Shown here piece after piece: positions 1 to 9,339 of a stretch of DNA of 64,000 nt; within the stretch, counting starts at the first letter, position 1, and the number at the start of each line of letters is the position of its first letter. Made by a program: the position numbers and the translations under genes. The notes under the pieces were generated by a model. It was not told the origin of the DNA. It ran no database searches and saw only the letters and a list, made by a program, of their open reading frames with translations. Source of the stretch: Streptomyces sp. NBC_01707 (GTDB lineage: Bacteria; Actinomycetota; Actinomycetes; Streptomycetales; Streptomycetaceae); assembly GCF_041438805.1 (NCBI RefSeq), contig NZ_CP109190.1, positions 6,014,001-6,078,000 of the forward strand. The letters run 5' to 3'.

Positions 1-1459
1 GCCGGGGGTTACGGACCGCGTTCTGCGCGGCCAGCTTGCCCGAGACGCCGAACAGCTTCTGCAGCAGCGGCCGCACCAGCGCGATGACCGGCCGCGACAG
101 CAGCGGGATCAGCACGATGACACCGATCAGCGCCACGAAGGCGCCGGCTCCGATGATCGTCCGGCCGTCCGAACCGGCCGCCGCACCCGCGACGATCCCG
201 GCCGCACCGAGCAGGGTGAGTACCCCGCCGATCGAGTTCCGCACGACCAGCGACTTGGTGGTGGCCACCGCGTGGACGCTGCTCATCGCGGCCACCGGCG
301 CGATCTTCGCGGCGCGGCGGGCGGGCAGCCAGGCGGCCAGCACGGTGATCAGGATGCCGACGCCGAGCGCGGCACCGATCGCGACGGGGGAGACCACCAA
401 CGGACCGGCCGGGATCTTTCCGCCGATCACGCTCATCGCCGAGCGCAGTCCGGTGGCGAGGCCGATACCGAGCACGAAGCCGATCACCGAGGCGAGCGCG
501 CCGACGACGGCCGCTTCGAGGAGCACGGACCGTTTGACCTGGCGGCGGGAGGCGCCGACGGCGCGCAGCAACGCCAGTTCCTTGGTGCGCTGGGCGACCA
601 GCATGGTGAACGTGTTGGCGATCAGGAAGATGCCGACGAACAGGGCGATGGCGGCGAACGCGAGCAGCATCGTGTTGAGGTTGCCCAGGCCGTCCTCGAT
701 CTGCTTCGCCTGGTCATCGGCGAGGACCTTGCCGGTCCTGGCGGTGGCGTCCTCGGGCAGCAGCGGCTCCACCGCGTCCAGCAGTTTCTGGTCGGAGGCA
801 CCGGCCGCGGCCGTGACGGTGACGTCCTGGAACCAGCCGGGCTTCAGATAGAGCTGCTGGGCGACCGAGGTGTCGAAGAGGACCAGGCTGCCGCCCGCGT
901 TGACCGCGCCGTCCTCCGTGGTGAAGATCCCGGAGAGGGTGTACTCCTTCACCGGCCCGTTCGTGGCGACCCTGACCCGGTCGCCGACCTCGTACGCGCC
1001 CTTCTTCGCGGTCTCCTTGTCGAGTGCGATCCGGCTGTCACCGACCGGGCCCGTGCCGTCGACGAAGGTGTACGAGGCGTCCTTGCCGTTCGCGCCGGGG
1101 GCGAAGTTGCCACCGGTGTTGGACCAGCCGTTGCCGATCAGCTTGCCGCCCGGGTCGGCCACCCCGGCGAAGCCGGACACCCGGCCGGTGGCAGCGGCCA
1201 CCCCGTCCAGGGACCGGATCTTCTTCAGGGTGGCCGCGTCGATGCCGGACGTCTTTTCGTCGCGTCGGTCGGCGTGGGTGGTGACGGCCACGGCGACGTC
1301 GTCGTAGCTCTTCGCCGACTGGTTGCGGAAGGCGTTGCCGAGGGTGTCGGTGAAGACCAGGGTGCCGGAGACGAAGGCCACACCGAGCATCACGGCGAGC
1401 ACGGTCATCAGCAGCCTGGCCTTGTGCGCGAGCACATTGCGCAGGGCGGTACGGAACAT
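1..1459 (-). CDS. FtsX-family ABC transporter permease (3' part outside window)
   Basis: Membrane subunit of a MacB/FtsX-type exporter. The ATG at 1459 opens a frame beginning MFRTALRNVLAHKARLL, followed by a first membrane segment and a long extracytoplasmic domain with many Asp, Gly and Thr residues. The frame is still open at base 1, where it reads LAAQNAVRNPR, the usual start of the second FtsX half, so about 486 codons of a gene that is normally 800 or more are visible. It lies 68 bases downstream of an ATPase gene on the same strand and presumably forms its transporter. The substrate cannot be told from sequence; such pairs export lipids, peptides or drugs. Confidence 0.9.
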   Translation of the reverse strand, partial: MFRTALRNVLAHKARLLMTVLAVMLGVAFVSGTLVFTDTLGNAFRNQSAKSYDDVAVAVTTHADRRDEKTSGIDAATLKKIRSLDGVAAATGRVSGFAGVADPGGKLIGNGWSNTGGNFAPGANGKDASYTFVDGTGPVGDSRIALDKETAKKGAYEVGDRVRVATNGPVKEYTLSGIFTTEDGAVNAGGSLVLFDTSVAQQLYLKPGWFQDVTVTAAAGASDQKLLDAVEPLLPEDATARTGKVLADDQAKQIEDGLGNLNTMLLAFAAIALFVGIFLIANTFTMLVAQRTKELALLRAVGASRRQVKRSVLLEAAVVGALASVIGFVLGIGLATGLRSAMSVIGGKIPAGPLVVSPVAIGAALGVGILITVLAAWLPARRAAKIAPVAAMSSVHAVATTKSLVVRNSIGGVLTLLGAAGIVAGAAAGSDGRTIIGAGAFVALIGVIVLIPLLSRPVIALVRPLLQKLFGVSGKLAAQNAVRNPR

Positions 1460-1527
1460 GTCTGTCAGTCCTGGGATGGGGTCCGAAGCGGGGCGGGGAG
1501 GCGGTGGGTGCTCAGCTGGAACGGTGC

Positions 1528-2298
1528 TCAGCTGGTACGGCCCTTGGAGTCGAACGCCTTCATCCGGTCCAGCACCCCGTCCGCGGTGGGACGCACCATC
1601 TGGTCGACGATCGCCCCGTCCGCGAGGAAGATCACCCGGTCCGCGTAGGAGGCGGCGACCGGGTCGTGCGTCACCATCACCACGGTCTGCCCCAGCTCGC
1701 GCACCGAGTTGCGCAGGAAGCCCAGGACTTCGGCGCCGGAGCGGGAGTCCAGGTTCCCGGTCGGCTCGTCACCGAAGATGATCTCCGGCCGTGAGGCCAG
1801 GGCGCGGGCCACCGCGACGCGCTGCTGCTGGCCGCCGGAGAGTTCGGTCGGCCGGTGCTTCAGCCGGTCGGACAGACCCACCATGTCGATCACCCCACGC
1901 AGCCAGTCGGCGTCCGGCTTACGGCCCGCGATGTCCATCGGCAGGGTGATGTTCTCCAGAGCGGTCAGCGTCGGCAGCAGGTTGAACGCCTGGAAGATGA
2001 AGCCGATCTTGTCCCGGCGCAGCTGGGTGAGCTGCTTGTCCTTGAGGGAGCCGAGCTCCGTCTCGCCGAGCCGCACCGAACCGCTGCTGAAGCTGTCGAG
2101 ACCGGCCACGCAGTGCATCAGCGTGGACTTGCCGGAGCCCGACGGGCCCATGATCGCGGTGAACTCGCCCTGCGGGAAGTCCACTGTGACCCGGTCCAGG
2201 GCGGTCACCTTGGTCTCGCCCTCTCCGTAGATCTTCGACAGTTCCGTGGCGCGTGCGGCCACCGCGGTGGCGCGGTGAGCGGTGGACATGGTGGTCAC
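1528..2298 (-). CDS. ABC transporter ATP-binding protein (MacB/LolD type)
   Basis: ATPase of the exporter whose FtsX permease follows downstream. It is 256 residues long from a GTG at 2298, chosen because AGGAG lies 6-7 bases upstream; the in-frame ATG at 2289 is too far from that ribosome site. Walker A GPSGSGKS is at residues 51-58, the LSGGQQQR signature at about 153, and Walker B IIFGDEP at about 173-179, followed by TGNLDS and the switch histidine in VTHD. These features are typical of MacB/LolD ATPases. The two genes probably form one transcript read toward the window start. Confidence 0.93.
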   Translation of the reverse strand: MTTMSTAHRATAVAARATELSKIYGEGETKVTALDRVTVDFPQGEFTAIMGPSGSGKSTLMHCVAGLDSFSSGSVRLGETELGSLKDKQLTQLRRDKIGFIFQAFNLLPTLTALENITLPMDIAGRKPDADWLRGVIDMVGLSDRLKHRPTELSGGQQQRVAVARALASRPEIIFGDEPTGNLDSRSGAEVLGFLRNSVRELGQTVVMVTHDPVAASYADRVIFLADGAIVDQMVRPTADGVLDRMKAFDSKGRTS

Positions 2299-2541
2299 GG
2301 GAGACTCCTGGGTCGGGGCTCGGTTCAGGTACGGGGCCTTCTGCAAGGCACCGCTTCATCCTCTCCGCCGATTCGCCGCCGGTCGTCAGCCCCCGTGCCC
2401 GTTCCGGAGGCCCTCTTGAGTCGCATCGGCGGGGTACGCGCGTCCTCCTGCGGTATGACGGCGACCCTGATGCCGTACCGCGCGCGTCACCTCCGGGACG
2501 TCACCTGCGGCACGTCGCGACCGCCGCCCCGCACCCGGCGG

Positions 2542-3618
2542 TCAGCGCGGCGGCGCCGTGGAGCCGCGCGGGACGAGGCGGGCGGCGGAGTCCTCGAATC
2601 CGGCCGCGCTGCCCTCCGTGACCAGCGCCATCAGGGTGCGCGCCGCATGGCCTCCGTACGCCGGGATGTCCCGGCTCAGCGCGGTCAGCGGCGGCCGGAC
2701 CACCCGGGAGAGCTGGGAGTCGTCCCAGGCGATCAGGGAGAGGTCGCCGGGGACGTCGAGCCCCATCTCCTGGGCGACCGAGAGACCGGCCACAGCCATG
2801 ATGTCGTTGTCGTAGATGACGGCGGTGGGCCGCACGGCGGAACTGATCAGCCGCCGCGTGGCATGTGCCCCGTCGTCGCCGGAGTAGTCGGTGTGGACGA
2901 TCAGCGGTTCGCCCAGACCCAGCTCGGCGCAGAACTCGCGCTGGGCCCGGTCGCGCAGCTGTGTGTGGATCAGATCGGGGAGCCCCGCCACCCGGGCGAC
3001 GGACCGGTGGCCCAGCGCGGTCAGATACGTGAGGGTGTCGCGCACCGCCGCCGAGTCGTCCGACCATACGGAAGGGAGCGGGCCGGCCGCCGAGGGGTGG
3101 CCGATCACCACGGCAGGCATCCCGAGTTCGGCGACGCCCTCGATCCGCGGGTCGGGGCTGCGAAGGTCGGCGAGGAACACCCCGTCCACCCGGCCCTCGC
3201 CCCACCAGCGGCGGTACACCTCCAGCTCCTGCGCCGGATCGTCGACGACCTGGAGCAGCAGGGCGCAGCCGCGCGCGGAGAGTTCGCCCTCGATGCCGCT
3301 GATCAGTTCCATGAAGAACGGCTCCATGCCGAGCAGCCGGGCGGGCCGGCACAGTGCGAGGCCGACGGCGTCGGCGCGGGCCCGGGTCAGGGCGCGGGCG
3401 GCGCTGTTGGGCCGCCAGCCGATCTCCTGCGCGATGGCCTTGATCGAGGCACGGGTCGCCGGGGAGACCCCCGGCCGGTCGTTCAGCGCGTACGACACCG
3501 CGACCTTGGAGACCCCGGCGCGGCGCGCGATGTCCGCGATCGTAGGACGGTGCTTGGGCATGCGACCTCGCTTAACCGGTTCCTGTACCTCGGCCATCCT
3601 AATGACCGACTCTGCCAC
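2542..3618 (-). CDS. LacI-family transcriptional repressor of the oligosaccharide operon
   Basis: DNA-binding repressor of 358 residues. An N-terminal helix-turn-helix (TIADIARRAGVSKVAVSYAL, residues 26-45) is followed by the hinge helix and a periplasmic-binding-protein-like sugar sensor. The GTG at 3618 is preceded by GGGAGG at good spacing; internal ATGs at 3597 and 3561 have weaker sites. It is divergent from an Opp-type transporter/beta-mannosidase operon and separated from it by a CebR-like palindrome, so it most likely represses that operon and possibly itself until a short oligosaccharide binds. The inducer is inferred from the neighbours, probably a manno- or cello-oligosaccharide. 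Confidence 0.92.
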   Translation of the reverse strand: MAESVIRMAEVQEPVKRGRMPKHRPTIADIARRAGVSKVAVSYALNDRPGVSPATRASIKAIAQEIGWRPNSAARALTRARADAVGLALCRPARLLGMEPFFMELISGIEGELSARGCALLLQVVDDPAQELEVYRRWWGEGRVDGVFLADLRSPDPRIEGVAELGMPAVVIGHPSAAGPLPSVWSDDSAAVRDTLTYLTALGHRSVARVAGLPDLIHTQLRDRAQREFCAELGLGEPLIVHTDYSGDDGAHATRRLISSAVRPTAVIYDNDIMAVAGLSVAQEMGLDVPGDLSLIAWDDSQLSRVVRPPLTALSRDIPAYGGHAARTLMALVTEGSAAGFEDSAARLVPRGSTAPPR

Positions 3619-3674
3619 CTGCGACCTCCCGGAGGAAGTCGATGATCGCCCAACTGGCCTGATAACAAAGGGAA

Positions 3675-3688
3675 TGGGAGCGCTCCCG
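3675..3688. promoter_or_regulatory. CebR/LacI-type operator palindrome
   Basis: TGGGAGCGCTCCCG, with the perfect core GGGAGCGCTCCC at 3676-3687. It matches 13 of 14 bases of the CebR operator known from Streptomyces (TGGGAGCGCTCCCA). It ends 5 bases before a TTGACA -35 element of the rightward operon, so bound repressor would block RNA polymerase. Confidence 0.8.
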
Positions 3689-3693
3689 CACCC

Positions 3694-3722
3694 TTGACAC
3701 GACCTCTCGGCGGTCTTAACTT
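3694..3722 (+). promoter_or_regulatory. Candidate promoter of the oligosaccharide operon
   Basis: A perfect TTGACA (3694-3699) is followed after 16-17 bases by TTAACT/TAACTT (3716-3722), a plausible -10. It lies just downstream of the palindrome at 3675-3688 and about 60 bases before the first gene. The -10 is the weaker call. Confidence 0.55.
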
Positions 3723-3782
3723 CACGGCACTTACCCGGTTCAGTGACTCCGCTCGGCAGGGATGGCGGGGAAGGGAGAGATG

Positions 3783-5519
3783 ATGGGTACGGGATTCCGG
3801 GGACGGATCGCGACCACGCTCGCCGTGATCGGACTCGCCGCCACCGCGTGCACGGGAGGCGGTTCCTCGTCGGGTGGATCGGGCGGCTCCGGCGGCGGTT
3901 CGGGCGGCGCGCTTCCGCGTGACGAGACGCTCTACACGACCGGTACGCAGTGGGGGCCGCCGGCCAACTACAACCCGCTGCACGACTGGGACCACGCGAC
4001 CGGCACCAAGGGCCTGGTCTACGAGACGCTGTTCCACTTCGACCCGAACGCGGGCAAGCTCACGCCCTGGCTGGCGCAGTCGGGCAGCTGGACCGCGGAC
4101 AAGACCTACGAGGTGAAGCTGCGACCGGGCATCACCTGGTCCGACGGCAAGCCGCTCACCGCCCAGGACGTCGCCTACTCCTACGGGATCGGCAAGATCG
4201 AGGCGTCGTCCTTCCACAACCTGTGGACCTGGCTCGACAAGGCGGAGGCGGTGGACGCCACCACCGTCCGCTTCACCTTCAAGCAGGCCCGGTACCAGGA
4301 ATGGGACTTCACCCTCTACGGGCGGCCGATCGTCCCTGAGCACATCTGGAGCAAGCGCTCCGACAAGGAAGTCCTCGACGGTGTCAACGACAAGCCGGTA
4401 GGGACCGGGGCGTACACCCTCAAGAGCCACACCCAGGACCGAGTCGTGTGGCAGCGGCGCGACGACTGGTGGGGAGTCAAGTCGCTCGACATGAAGCCGG
4501 CCCCCCGCTACATCGTCGACGTCTCCAACCCCAGCAACGAAGTGGTCATCGGCCAGCTGGGCCAGGGCCAGCTGGACCTGAGCAACAACTTCCTGCCGGG
4601 CGCCTCCTCGCTGATCAAGAGCAAGAAGGTCGTCTCGTACTACGACGAGCCGCCCTACATGCTCTCCGCCAACACCGCCTGGCTGGTGCCCAACACCAAG
4701 AAGAAGCCGATGAACGACGCGGCCTTCCGCAAGGCGCTCGCCGCATCCGTCGACGTCGGGAAGATCGTCAAGGGGGTGTACGGAGAGCTGGTCAAGCCCG
4801 CCGATCCGACCGGGCTGCTCCCGCAGTGGAACCAGTTCGTCGACCAGGACCTGGTGGCGAAGGAGGGCTTCTCCTACGACACGGGCAAGGCCAAGCAGAT
4901 CCTCACCGACGCCGGGTACAAGGACACCGACGGCGACGGATTCGTGGAGAACACGGACGGCTCGAAGATCAGCCTCAAGCTGGCCGTGCCGACCGGCTGG
5001 ACCGACTGGATGGAGGCCGCGAAGGTCATCGCCGCCTCGGGCAAGGCCGCGGGCATCCGGATCACCACCGAGTTCCCCGACCAGAACGCCCTCAACGAGC
5101 AGCGCGGCAAGGGCGATTTCGACCTCGTCATCAACAACGAGCGCCAGCTCTCCAACACCCCGTGGACGTACTACGAGTACATGTTCCAGCTCCCGGTCCA
5201 GAAGCAGCAGAACACGGTCAACTTCGGCCGGTACGAGAACAAGGAAGCCTGGGAGCTGGTTCAGCAGCTCGGTGGGGTGAAGACCGACGACACCGAGGGC
5301 ATGAAGCAGGTCATCTCCAAGATCCAGGACATCCAGCTCAAGGAGATGCCGGTCATCCCGCTCTGGTACAACGGCCTCTGGTCGCAATCCACCACCGGGA
5401 CCTGGACCAACTGGCCGTCGGACGCCTCGGGAGCGCCCAAGTACGCCCCCGCCCTGTGGCGCAACTGGCTGGAGATGGGCGGCTTCGAGGCGCTCACGCA
5501 GCTCAAGCCCGCCAAGTGA
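3783..5519 (+). CDS. Solute-binding lipoprotein, family 5 (Opp/Dpp type), probable oligosaccharide binder
   Basis: Extracellular binding subunit of the ABC importer encoded by the next four genes. From the ATG at 3783 (GGGAG five bases upstream; in-frame ATGs at 3780 and 3762 are alternatives) it has 578 residues. A short basic-hydrophobic signal ends in a lipobox ATAC, then a Ser/Gly-rich linker and the SBP_bac_5 fold with motifs such as KLRPGITWSDGKPLTAQDV. The family usually binds peptides, but members in Thermotoga and actinomycetes bind beta-linked oligosaccharides. Co-location with a LacI repressor and beta-mannosidase supports a sugar ligand here. Confidence 0.9.
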   Translation: MGTGFRGRIATTLAVIGLAATACTGGGSSSGGSGGSGGGSGGALPRDETLYTTGTQWGPPANYNPLHDWDHATGTKGLVYETLFHFDPNAGKLTPWLAQSGSWTADKTYEVKLRPGITWSDGKPLTAQDVAYSYGIGKIEASSFHNLWTWLDKAEAVDATTVRFTFKQARYQEWDFTLYGRPIVPEHIWSKRSDKEVLDGVNDKPVGTGAYTLKSHTQDRVVWQRRDDWWGVKSLDMKPAPRYIVDVSNPSNEVVIGQLGQGQLDLSNNFLPGASSLIKSKKVVSYYDEPPYMLSANTAWLVPNTKKKPMNDAAFRKALAASVDVGKIVKGVYGELVKPADPTGLLPQWNQFVDQDLVAKEGFSYDTGKAKQILTDAGYKDTDGDGFVENTDGSKISLKLAVPTGWTDWMEAAKVIAASGKAAGIRITTEFPDQNALNEQRGKGDFDLVINNERQLSNTPWTYYEYMFQLPVQKQQNTVNFGRYENKEAWELVQQLGGVKTDDTEGMKQVISKIQDIQLKEMPVIPLWYNGLWSQSTTGTWTNWPSDASGAPKYAPALWRNWLEMGGFEALTQLKPAK

Positions 5520-5605
5520 CACGGCCGTTCTGATTCCATGCCCGCCCCGCCGTGCGCGCGCCCTGGCCGCTGTCCGCACGGCGGGGCTCTCTCCGGGGAG
5601 CCCCC

Positions 5606-6601
5606 TTGCGCCGTTACTTCGCCAGAAAACTCCTGATCTACGCGCTGACCTTCGTCGTCGCCGTCACCGTCAACTGGATGATCCCGCGCTTCATGCCGGG
5701 TGACCCGGTGTCGGCCATGGTGGCCCGCGCCCGGGTCTCCCAGCCCGAGGCCGTCGAGGCGATGCGCTCCTACTACAACGATCTGTTCGGCTTCGACGAG
5801 CCGGTCTGGCAGCAGTATCTGCACTTCTGGAGCGCCCTCCTGCGGGGCGACTTCGGGCTTTCCATCTGGGTCTTCCCCAAGCCCGTCGCCGATGTCCTGC
5901 TCGACGCTCTCCCGTACACCCTGGGTCTGATGATCCCGGCCATCCTGCTCAGCTGGTTCGTCGGCAACTGGGCCGGCGCCCTCGCGGCCCGCCGCAAGGT
6001 CCTGGACAACACACTGCTCCCGGCCGGATATCTGCTGACCGCGATGCCGTACATGTGGATCGCCGTCATCCTCGCCTGGGCGCTGGGCTCCAAGGCCGGC
6101 TGGTTCCCCCTCTCGGGCGGCTACAGCCTGAACATCCAGCCGAGCTACAGCATCGACTTCGCCGTCGACCTGCTGCAGCACTGGGTGCTGCCCTTCCTCT
6201 CCCTCTTCCTGGTCGCGCTCGGCGGCTGGGCCATCGGCATGCGCAACATGATCATTTACGAGCTGGAGTCCGACTACTCGTCCTATCTGTCGGCCCTCGG
6301 CGCACCGCAGCGCCTCATCCGCCGGTACGCCTTCCGCAACGCCGTACTGCCCCAGATCACCGGTCTCGCACTCCAGTTGGGCGTCCTGGTGGCCGGAGCG
6401 CTCGTCACCGAGATCGTCTTCGCCTATCCGGGCCTCGGCTCCCTCATCCTGGCGGCGATCCAGAACCAGGACTTCTTCCTGCTCCAGGGTGCCTTCCTGT
6501 TCATCGTCATCGGGGTGCTGATCGCCAACTTCCTCATCGACATCGTGTACGTCGTCGTCGACCCCCGCACCCGTACCGGCATGGCTGGAGGCCACTCGTG
6601 A
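5606..6601 (+). CDS. ABC transporter permease, DppB/OppB type
   Basis: First inner-membrane channel subunit of the importer, 331 residues with about six membrane spans. The start is a TTG at 5606 with GGGGAG five bases upstream; the protein then begins RRYFARKLLIYALTF, as DppB proteins do, whereas the GTG at 5552 adds an unconserved extension. The cytoplasmic EAA-like loop (SALGAPQRLIRRYAFRNAVL) that contacts the ATPases is present. Its TGA overlaps the GTG of the next permease, which indicates translational coupling. Confidence 0.9.
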   Translation: MRRYFARKLLIYALTFVVAVTVNWMIPRFMPGDPVSAMVARARVSQPEAVEAMRSYYNDLFGFDEPVWQQYLHFWSALLRGDFGLSIWVFPKPVADVLLDALPYTLGLMIPAILLSWFVGNWAGALAARRKVLDNTLLPAGYLLTAMPYMWIAVILAWALGSKAGWFPLSGGYSLNIQPSYSIDFAVDLLQHWVLPFLSLFLVALGGWAIGMRNMIIYELESDYSSYLSALGAPQRLIRRYAFRNAVLPQITGLALQLGVLVAGALVTEIVFAYPGLGSLILAAIQNQDFFLLQGAFLFIVIGVLIANFLIDIVYVVVDPRTRTGMAGGHS

Positions 6602-7497
6602 GCACCGTGCCCGAACCGGCCACCGACACCGTCGCCGTGCCCGCACCCCAGCCGACCCGCGAGACGCTCCACTACGCCCTGCGCAACCCCAAACTGCTCA
6701 TCGGCTTCACGGTCGTCGCGCTGCTCCTGGTCGTCGGCGTCATCGGCCCGCCACTGCTCGACAACGCCGACCCCAACGAGTACGTGGGACCGCAGGCCGC
6801 ACCGCCGGACGGGACGTACTGGATGGGCACCACCACCTTCGGACAGGACGTGTACGCGCAGTTCGTGCACGGACTGCGCGCCACCTTCCTGGTGGGTGTC
6901 GTCGGCGGAGCCCTCGCCGCCGTCATCGCCATGCTCGTCGGATTCCTCGCCGGCTACCGCGGCGGAGTCGTCGACGAGATCCTCAACATGGTCACCAACG
7001 TGGTGCTGGTCCTGCCCGCCCTCGCCGTCCTGCTGATCATCAACGCCTATCTCGGGGTGCGCTCCGTCGCCGTGCAGGGACTGTTCATCGGCCTCACCTC
7101 ATGGCCGTGGGCGGCGCGCGCTATCCGTGCGCAGACCTTCTCGCTGCGCACCCGGGAGTTCGTCGACCTGGCCCGGCTCAGCGGGTGCTCCACCTGGCGG
7201 ATCGTCTTCCGCGAGATCGCGCCCAACATGAGCTCGTACCTCTTCATGATGTTCATCCTGCTCTTCGGCGGCTCCATCCTGATCGCCTCCTCACTGGACT
7301 TCATCGGGCTCGGCCCCACGGAGGGCGTCTCGCTCGGGCTGATGCTGCAGAGCGCGCAGCAGTGGAGCGCACTCCAACTCGGCATGTGGTGGTGGTTCGT
7401 CCCGCCCGGCGCCGGGATCACCGCGATCGTGGGCGCGCTCTACGTCGCCAATGTCGGCCTCGACGAGGTCTTCAACCCGAAGCTGAGGGAGGCCTGA
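6598..7497 (+). CDS. ABC transporter permease, DppC/OppC type
   Basis: Second channel subunit, 299 residues. The GTG at 6598 overlaps the previous stop and is preceded by GGAGG at six bases. The N-terminal cytoplasmic tail is followed by a first span (LLIGFTVVALLLVVGVIGPP), a DppC-like extracellular stretch with YWMGTTTFGQDVYAQ, and the BPD_transp_1 core with an EAA loop (ARLSGCSTWRIVFREIAPN). It pairs with the DppB-type protein encoded immediately upstream. Confidence 0.92.
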   Translation: MSTVPEPATDTVAVPAPQPTRETLHYALRNPKLLIGFTVVALLLVVGVIGPPLLDNADPNEYVGPQAAPPDGTYWMGTTTFGQDVYAQFVHGLRATFLVGVVGGALAAVIAMLVGFLAGYRGGVVDEILNMVTNVVLVLPALAVLLIINAYLGVRSVAVQGLFIGLTSWPWAARAIRAQTFSLRTREFVDLARLSGCSTWRIVFREIAPNMSSYLFMMFILLFGGSILIASSLDFIGLGPTEGVSLGLMLQSAQQWSALQLGMWWWFVPPGAGITAIVGALYVANVGLDEVFNPKLREA

Positions 7498-7501
7498 GCA
7501 C

Positions 7502-8446
7502 ATGACCCTGACCGTCACCGATCTGCGGGTCCACTACCGCACCCTGCGGGGCGAGGTCCGGGCGCTGGACGGCGTCAGTTTCGATCTGGCCGACGGCGAG
7601 ATCCTGGGCCTGGCGGGTGAGTCCGGCTGCGGCAAGACGACGCTGGGCAAATCCCTCATCCGTCTCGACGGCCGGATGCGCCACGCGGGCGGCACCGTGA
7701 CCCTCGACGGCGACGACGTCCCGATCGCCGACGACCGCGCCATGAACGCCTTCCGCTTCCACCGGATATCGCTCGTGCCGCAGTACTCGATGAGCGCACT
7801 CAACCCGACCCGACGCATCGGCCGCATGATCCGCGAACTCCTCGCCTCACGTGGTGTCGGTGTGGACACCGACGAACTGCACCGCCGCCTGGATCTGGTC
7901 GGCCTGGACCACGACGTCCTGAACCGCTACCCGATCGAGCTGTCCGGCGGGATGAAGCAGCGCACCGTCATGGTGATCTCCACCCTGCTCGACCCGGCCG
8001 TCCTCGTCGCCGACGAGGTCACCTCCGCCCTCGACGTCTCCACCCAGCGGGCCGTCGTCGGCGCACTCACCGGGCTGCGCGACAAGGGCCTGGTCACGAG
8101 CATGATCTTCGTGACCCACGACCTCGGACTGACCTCGCACATCGCCGACTCCATCATGGTGATGTACGCGGGAAGGGCGGCCGAGAAGGCACCCGCGAAG
8201 GTCCTGACGACCGATCCCCGCCACCCGTACACCAAACTCCTGCTCGGCTCGCTCCCGGAGGTCGGGGCCCGGTACGCGGACAAGCCGCTGAAGGGCATAG
8301 CGGGCTCTCCGCCCTCCCTGCTCGACCCACCGGCCGGCTGCCGCTTCCGCGACCGCTGCCCTCTCGCCGACGGCCGGTGCGCCGAAGAGCCTCCCGTCGT
8401 CGAGGTGGCCCCCCGTCACTCCGTCGCATGCTGGAAGGCGGCCTGA
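7502..8446 (+). CDS. ABC transporter ATP-binding protein, DppD/OppD type
   Basis: First ATPase of the importer, 314 residues. Visible motifs are Walker A GESGCGKTT, signature LSGGMKQR, Walker B VLVADEVTSALD and the VTHD switch. The C-terminal oligopeptide/dipeptide module has the sequence CRFRDRCPLADGRC and a further Cys near the end; in DppD/DppF such cysteines can bind an Fe-S cluster. The gene begins four bases after the permease stop, and its TGA overlaps the ATG of the second ATPase. Confidence 0.93.
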   Translation: MTLTVTDLRVHYRTLRGEVRALDGVSFDLADGEILGLAGESGCGKTTLGKSLIRLDGRMRHAGGTVTLDGDDVPIADDRAMNAFRFHRISLVPQYSMSALNPTRRIGRMIRELLASRGVGVDTDELHRRLDLVGLDHDVLNRYPIELSGGMKQRTVMVISTLLDPAVLVADEVTSALDVSTQRAVVGALTGLRDKGLVTSMIFVTHDLGLTSHIADSIMVMYAGRAAEKAPAKVLTTDPRHPYTKLLLGSLPEVGARYADKPLKGIAGSPPSLLDPPAGCRFRDRCPLADGRCAEEPPVVEVAPRHSVACWKAA

Positions 8447-9339
8447 TGCTGACCCTCGACCGCGTCACCAAGACCTACCGGGCCGGTGCCTTCGGCGGCG
8501 GCTCCGTCACCGCCGTCGACCGGGTCTCCTTCGACGCCGCCCCGGGCGAGGTCGTCTCGCTCATAGGCGAGAGCGGCAGCGGCAAATCCACCATCGGCCG
8601 GATGATCCTCGGTCTCACCGAGGTCAGCGACGGCCGCCTCACCCTCGACGGGAAGGCGGTCCGCCCGGGCAAGGACTTCTACCGCCGGGTCCAGGGCGTC
8701 TTCCAGGATCCGTTCTCCTGCTACAACCCCGTCTTCAAGGCCGACCGCGTCTTCGCCCTCGTCCGACGCACGTACCACCACGGGGTACCGGACAAGGAGT
8801 GGGCCGACCGCGTCGAGCAGGCGGTACGGGACGTGCGCCTGGACCCCGGACAGGTGCTCGGCCGCTACCCGCACCAGCTCAGCGGCGGCCAGCTGCAACG
8901 CCTCCTGATCGCCCGCGCCCTCCTGCTCGAACCGGGCTTCCTGGTCGCCGACGAGATCACCAGCATGCTCGACGCCTCCACCCGCATCGACGTCCTCAAC
9001 CTCCTGGCCGGGCTCAAGGAGCGCGGCCTCGGTGTCCTGTACATCACCCATGACCTCTCGCTCGGCACCTATCTCGCCGAGCGGACCGTGGTGCTGCGCC
9101 GCGGCAGGATCGTCGAGCGCGGCGACACCCAGAAGGTGTTCGGCAACCCGCTCCACCCCTACACCCGCACCCTCCTGGCCGCGGTGCCCCGGCTCAACAC
9201 CCCGTGGACCCTGCCCGAGCCCGTGGAGACCTGCGCCTTCCACGAGGCGGGGGAACAGGGCAGCGATCTGCGCGAGACCGAACCGGACCACTTCGTCGCC
9301 TGCGCCCAGCTCCCCGACTGCGGAAGGACCCCGGCGTGA
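8446..9339 (+). CDS. ABC transporter ATP-binding protein, DppF/OppF type
   Basis: Second ATPase of the importer, 297 residues. The ATG at 8446 shares its A with the TGA of the previous gene and has GGAAGG seven bases upstream. Walker A is GESGSGKST, the Q-loop FQDPFSCYNP, the signature LSGGQLQR and Walker B FLVADEITSMLD, with ITHD as switch. It ends with a C-terminal module that contains cysteines (ETCAFHEAG, FVACAQLPDC), although spacing differs from the usual C-X6-C pattern of DppD. It overlaps the beta-mannosidase start, completing a tightly coupled operon. Confidence 0.93.
   Translation: MLTLDRVTKTYRAGAFGGGSVTAVDRVSFDAAPGEVVSLIGESGSGKSTIGRMILGLTEVSDGRLTLDGKAVRPGKDFYRRVQGVFQDPFSCYNPVFKADRVFALVRRTYHHGVPDKEWADRVEQAVRDVRLDPGQVLGRYPHQLSGGQLQRLLIARALLLEPGFLVADEITSMLDASTRIDVLNLLAGLKERGLGVLYITHDLSLGTYLAERTVVLRRGRIVERGDTQKVFGNPLHPYTRTLLAAVPRLNTPWTLPEPVETCAFHEAGEQGSDLRETEPDHFVACAQLPDCGRTPA

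Noticed and set aside
1855..3645. Long frame (596 codons) opposite the ATPase and LacI genes
   Set aside because: It runs antisense through two well-supported genes, has Arg/Gly/His-rich composition and no domain; a GC-skew artefact.
3483..5579. 698-codon frame opposite the family 5 binding protein gene
   Set aside because: Antisense to a complete lipoprotein gene with normal codon bias; composition is typical of shadow frames.
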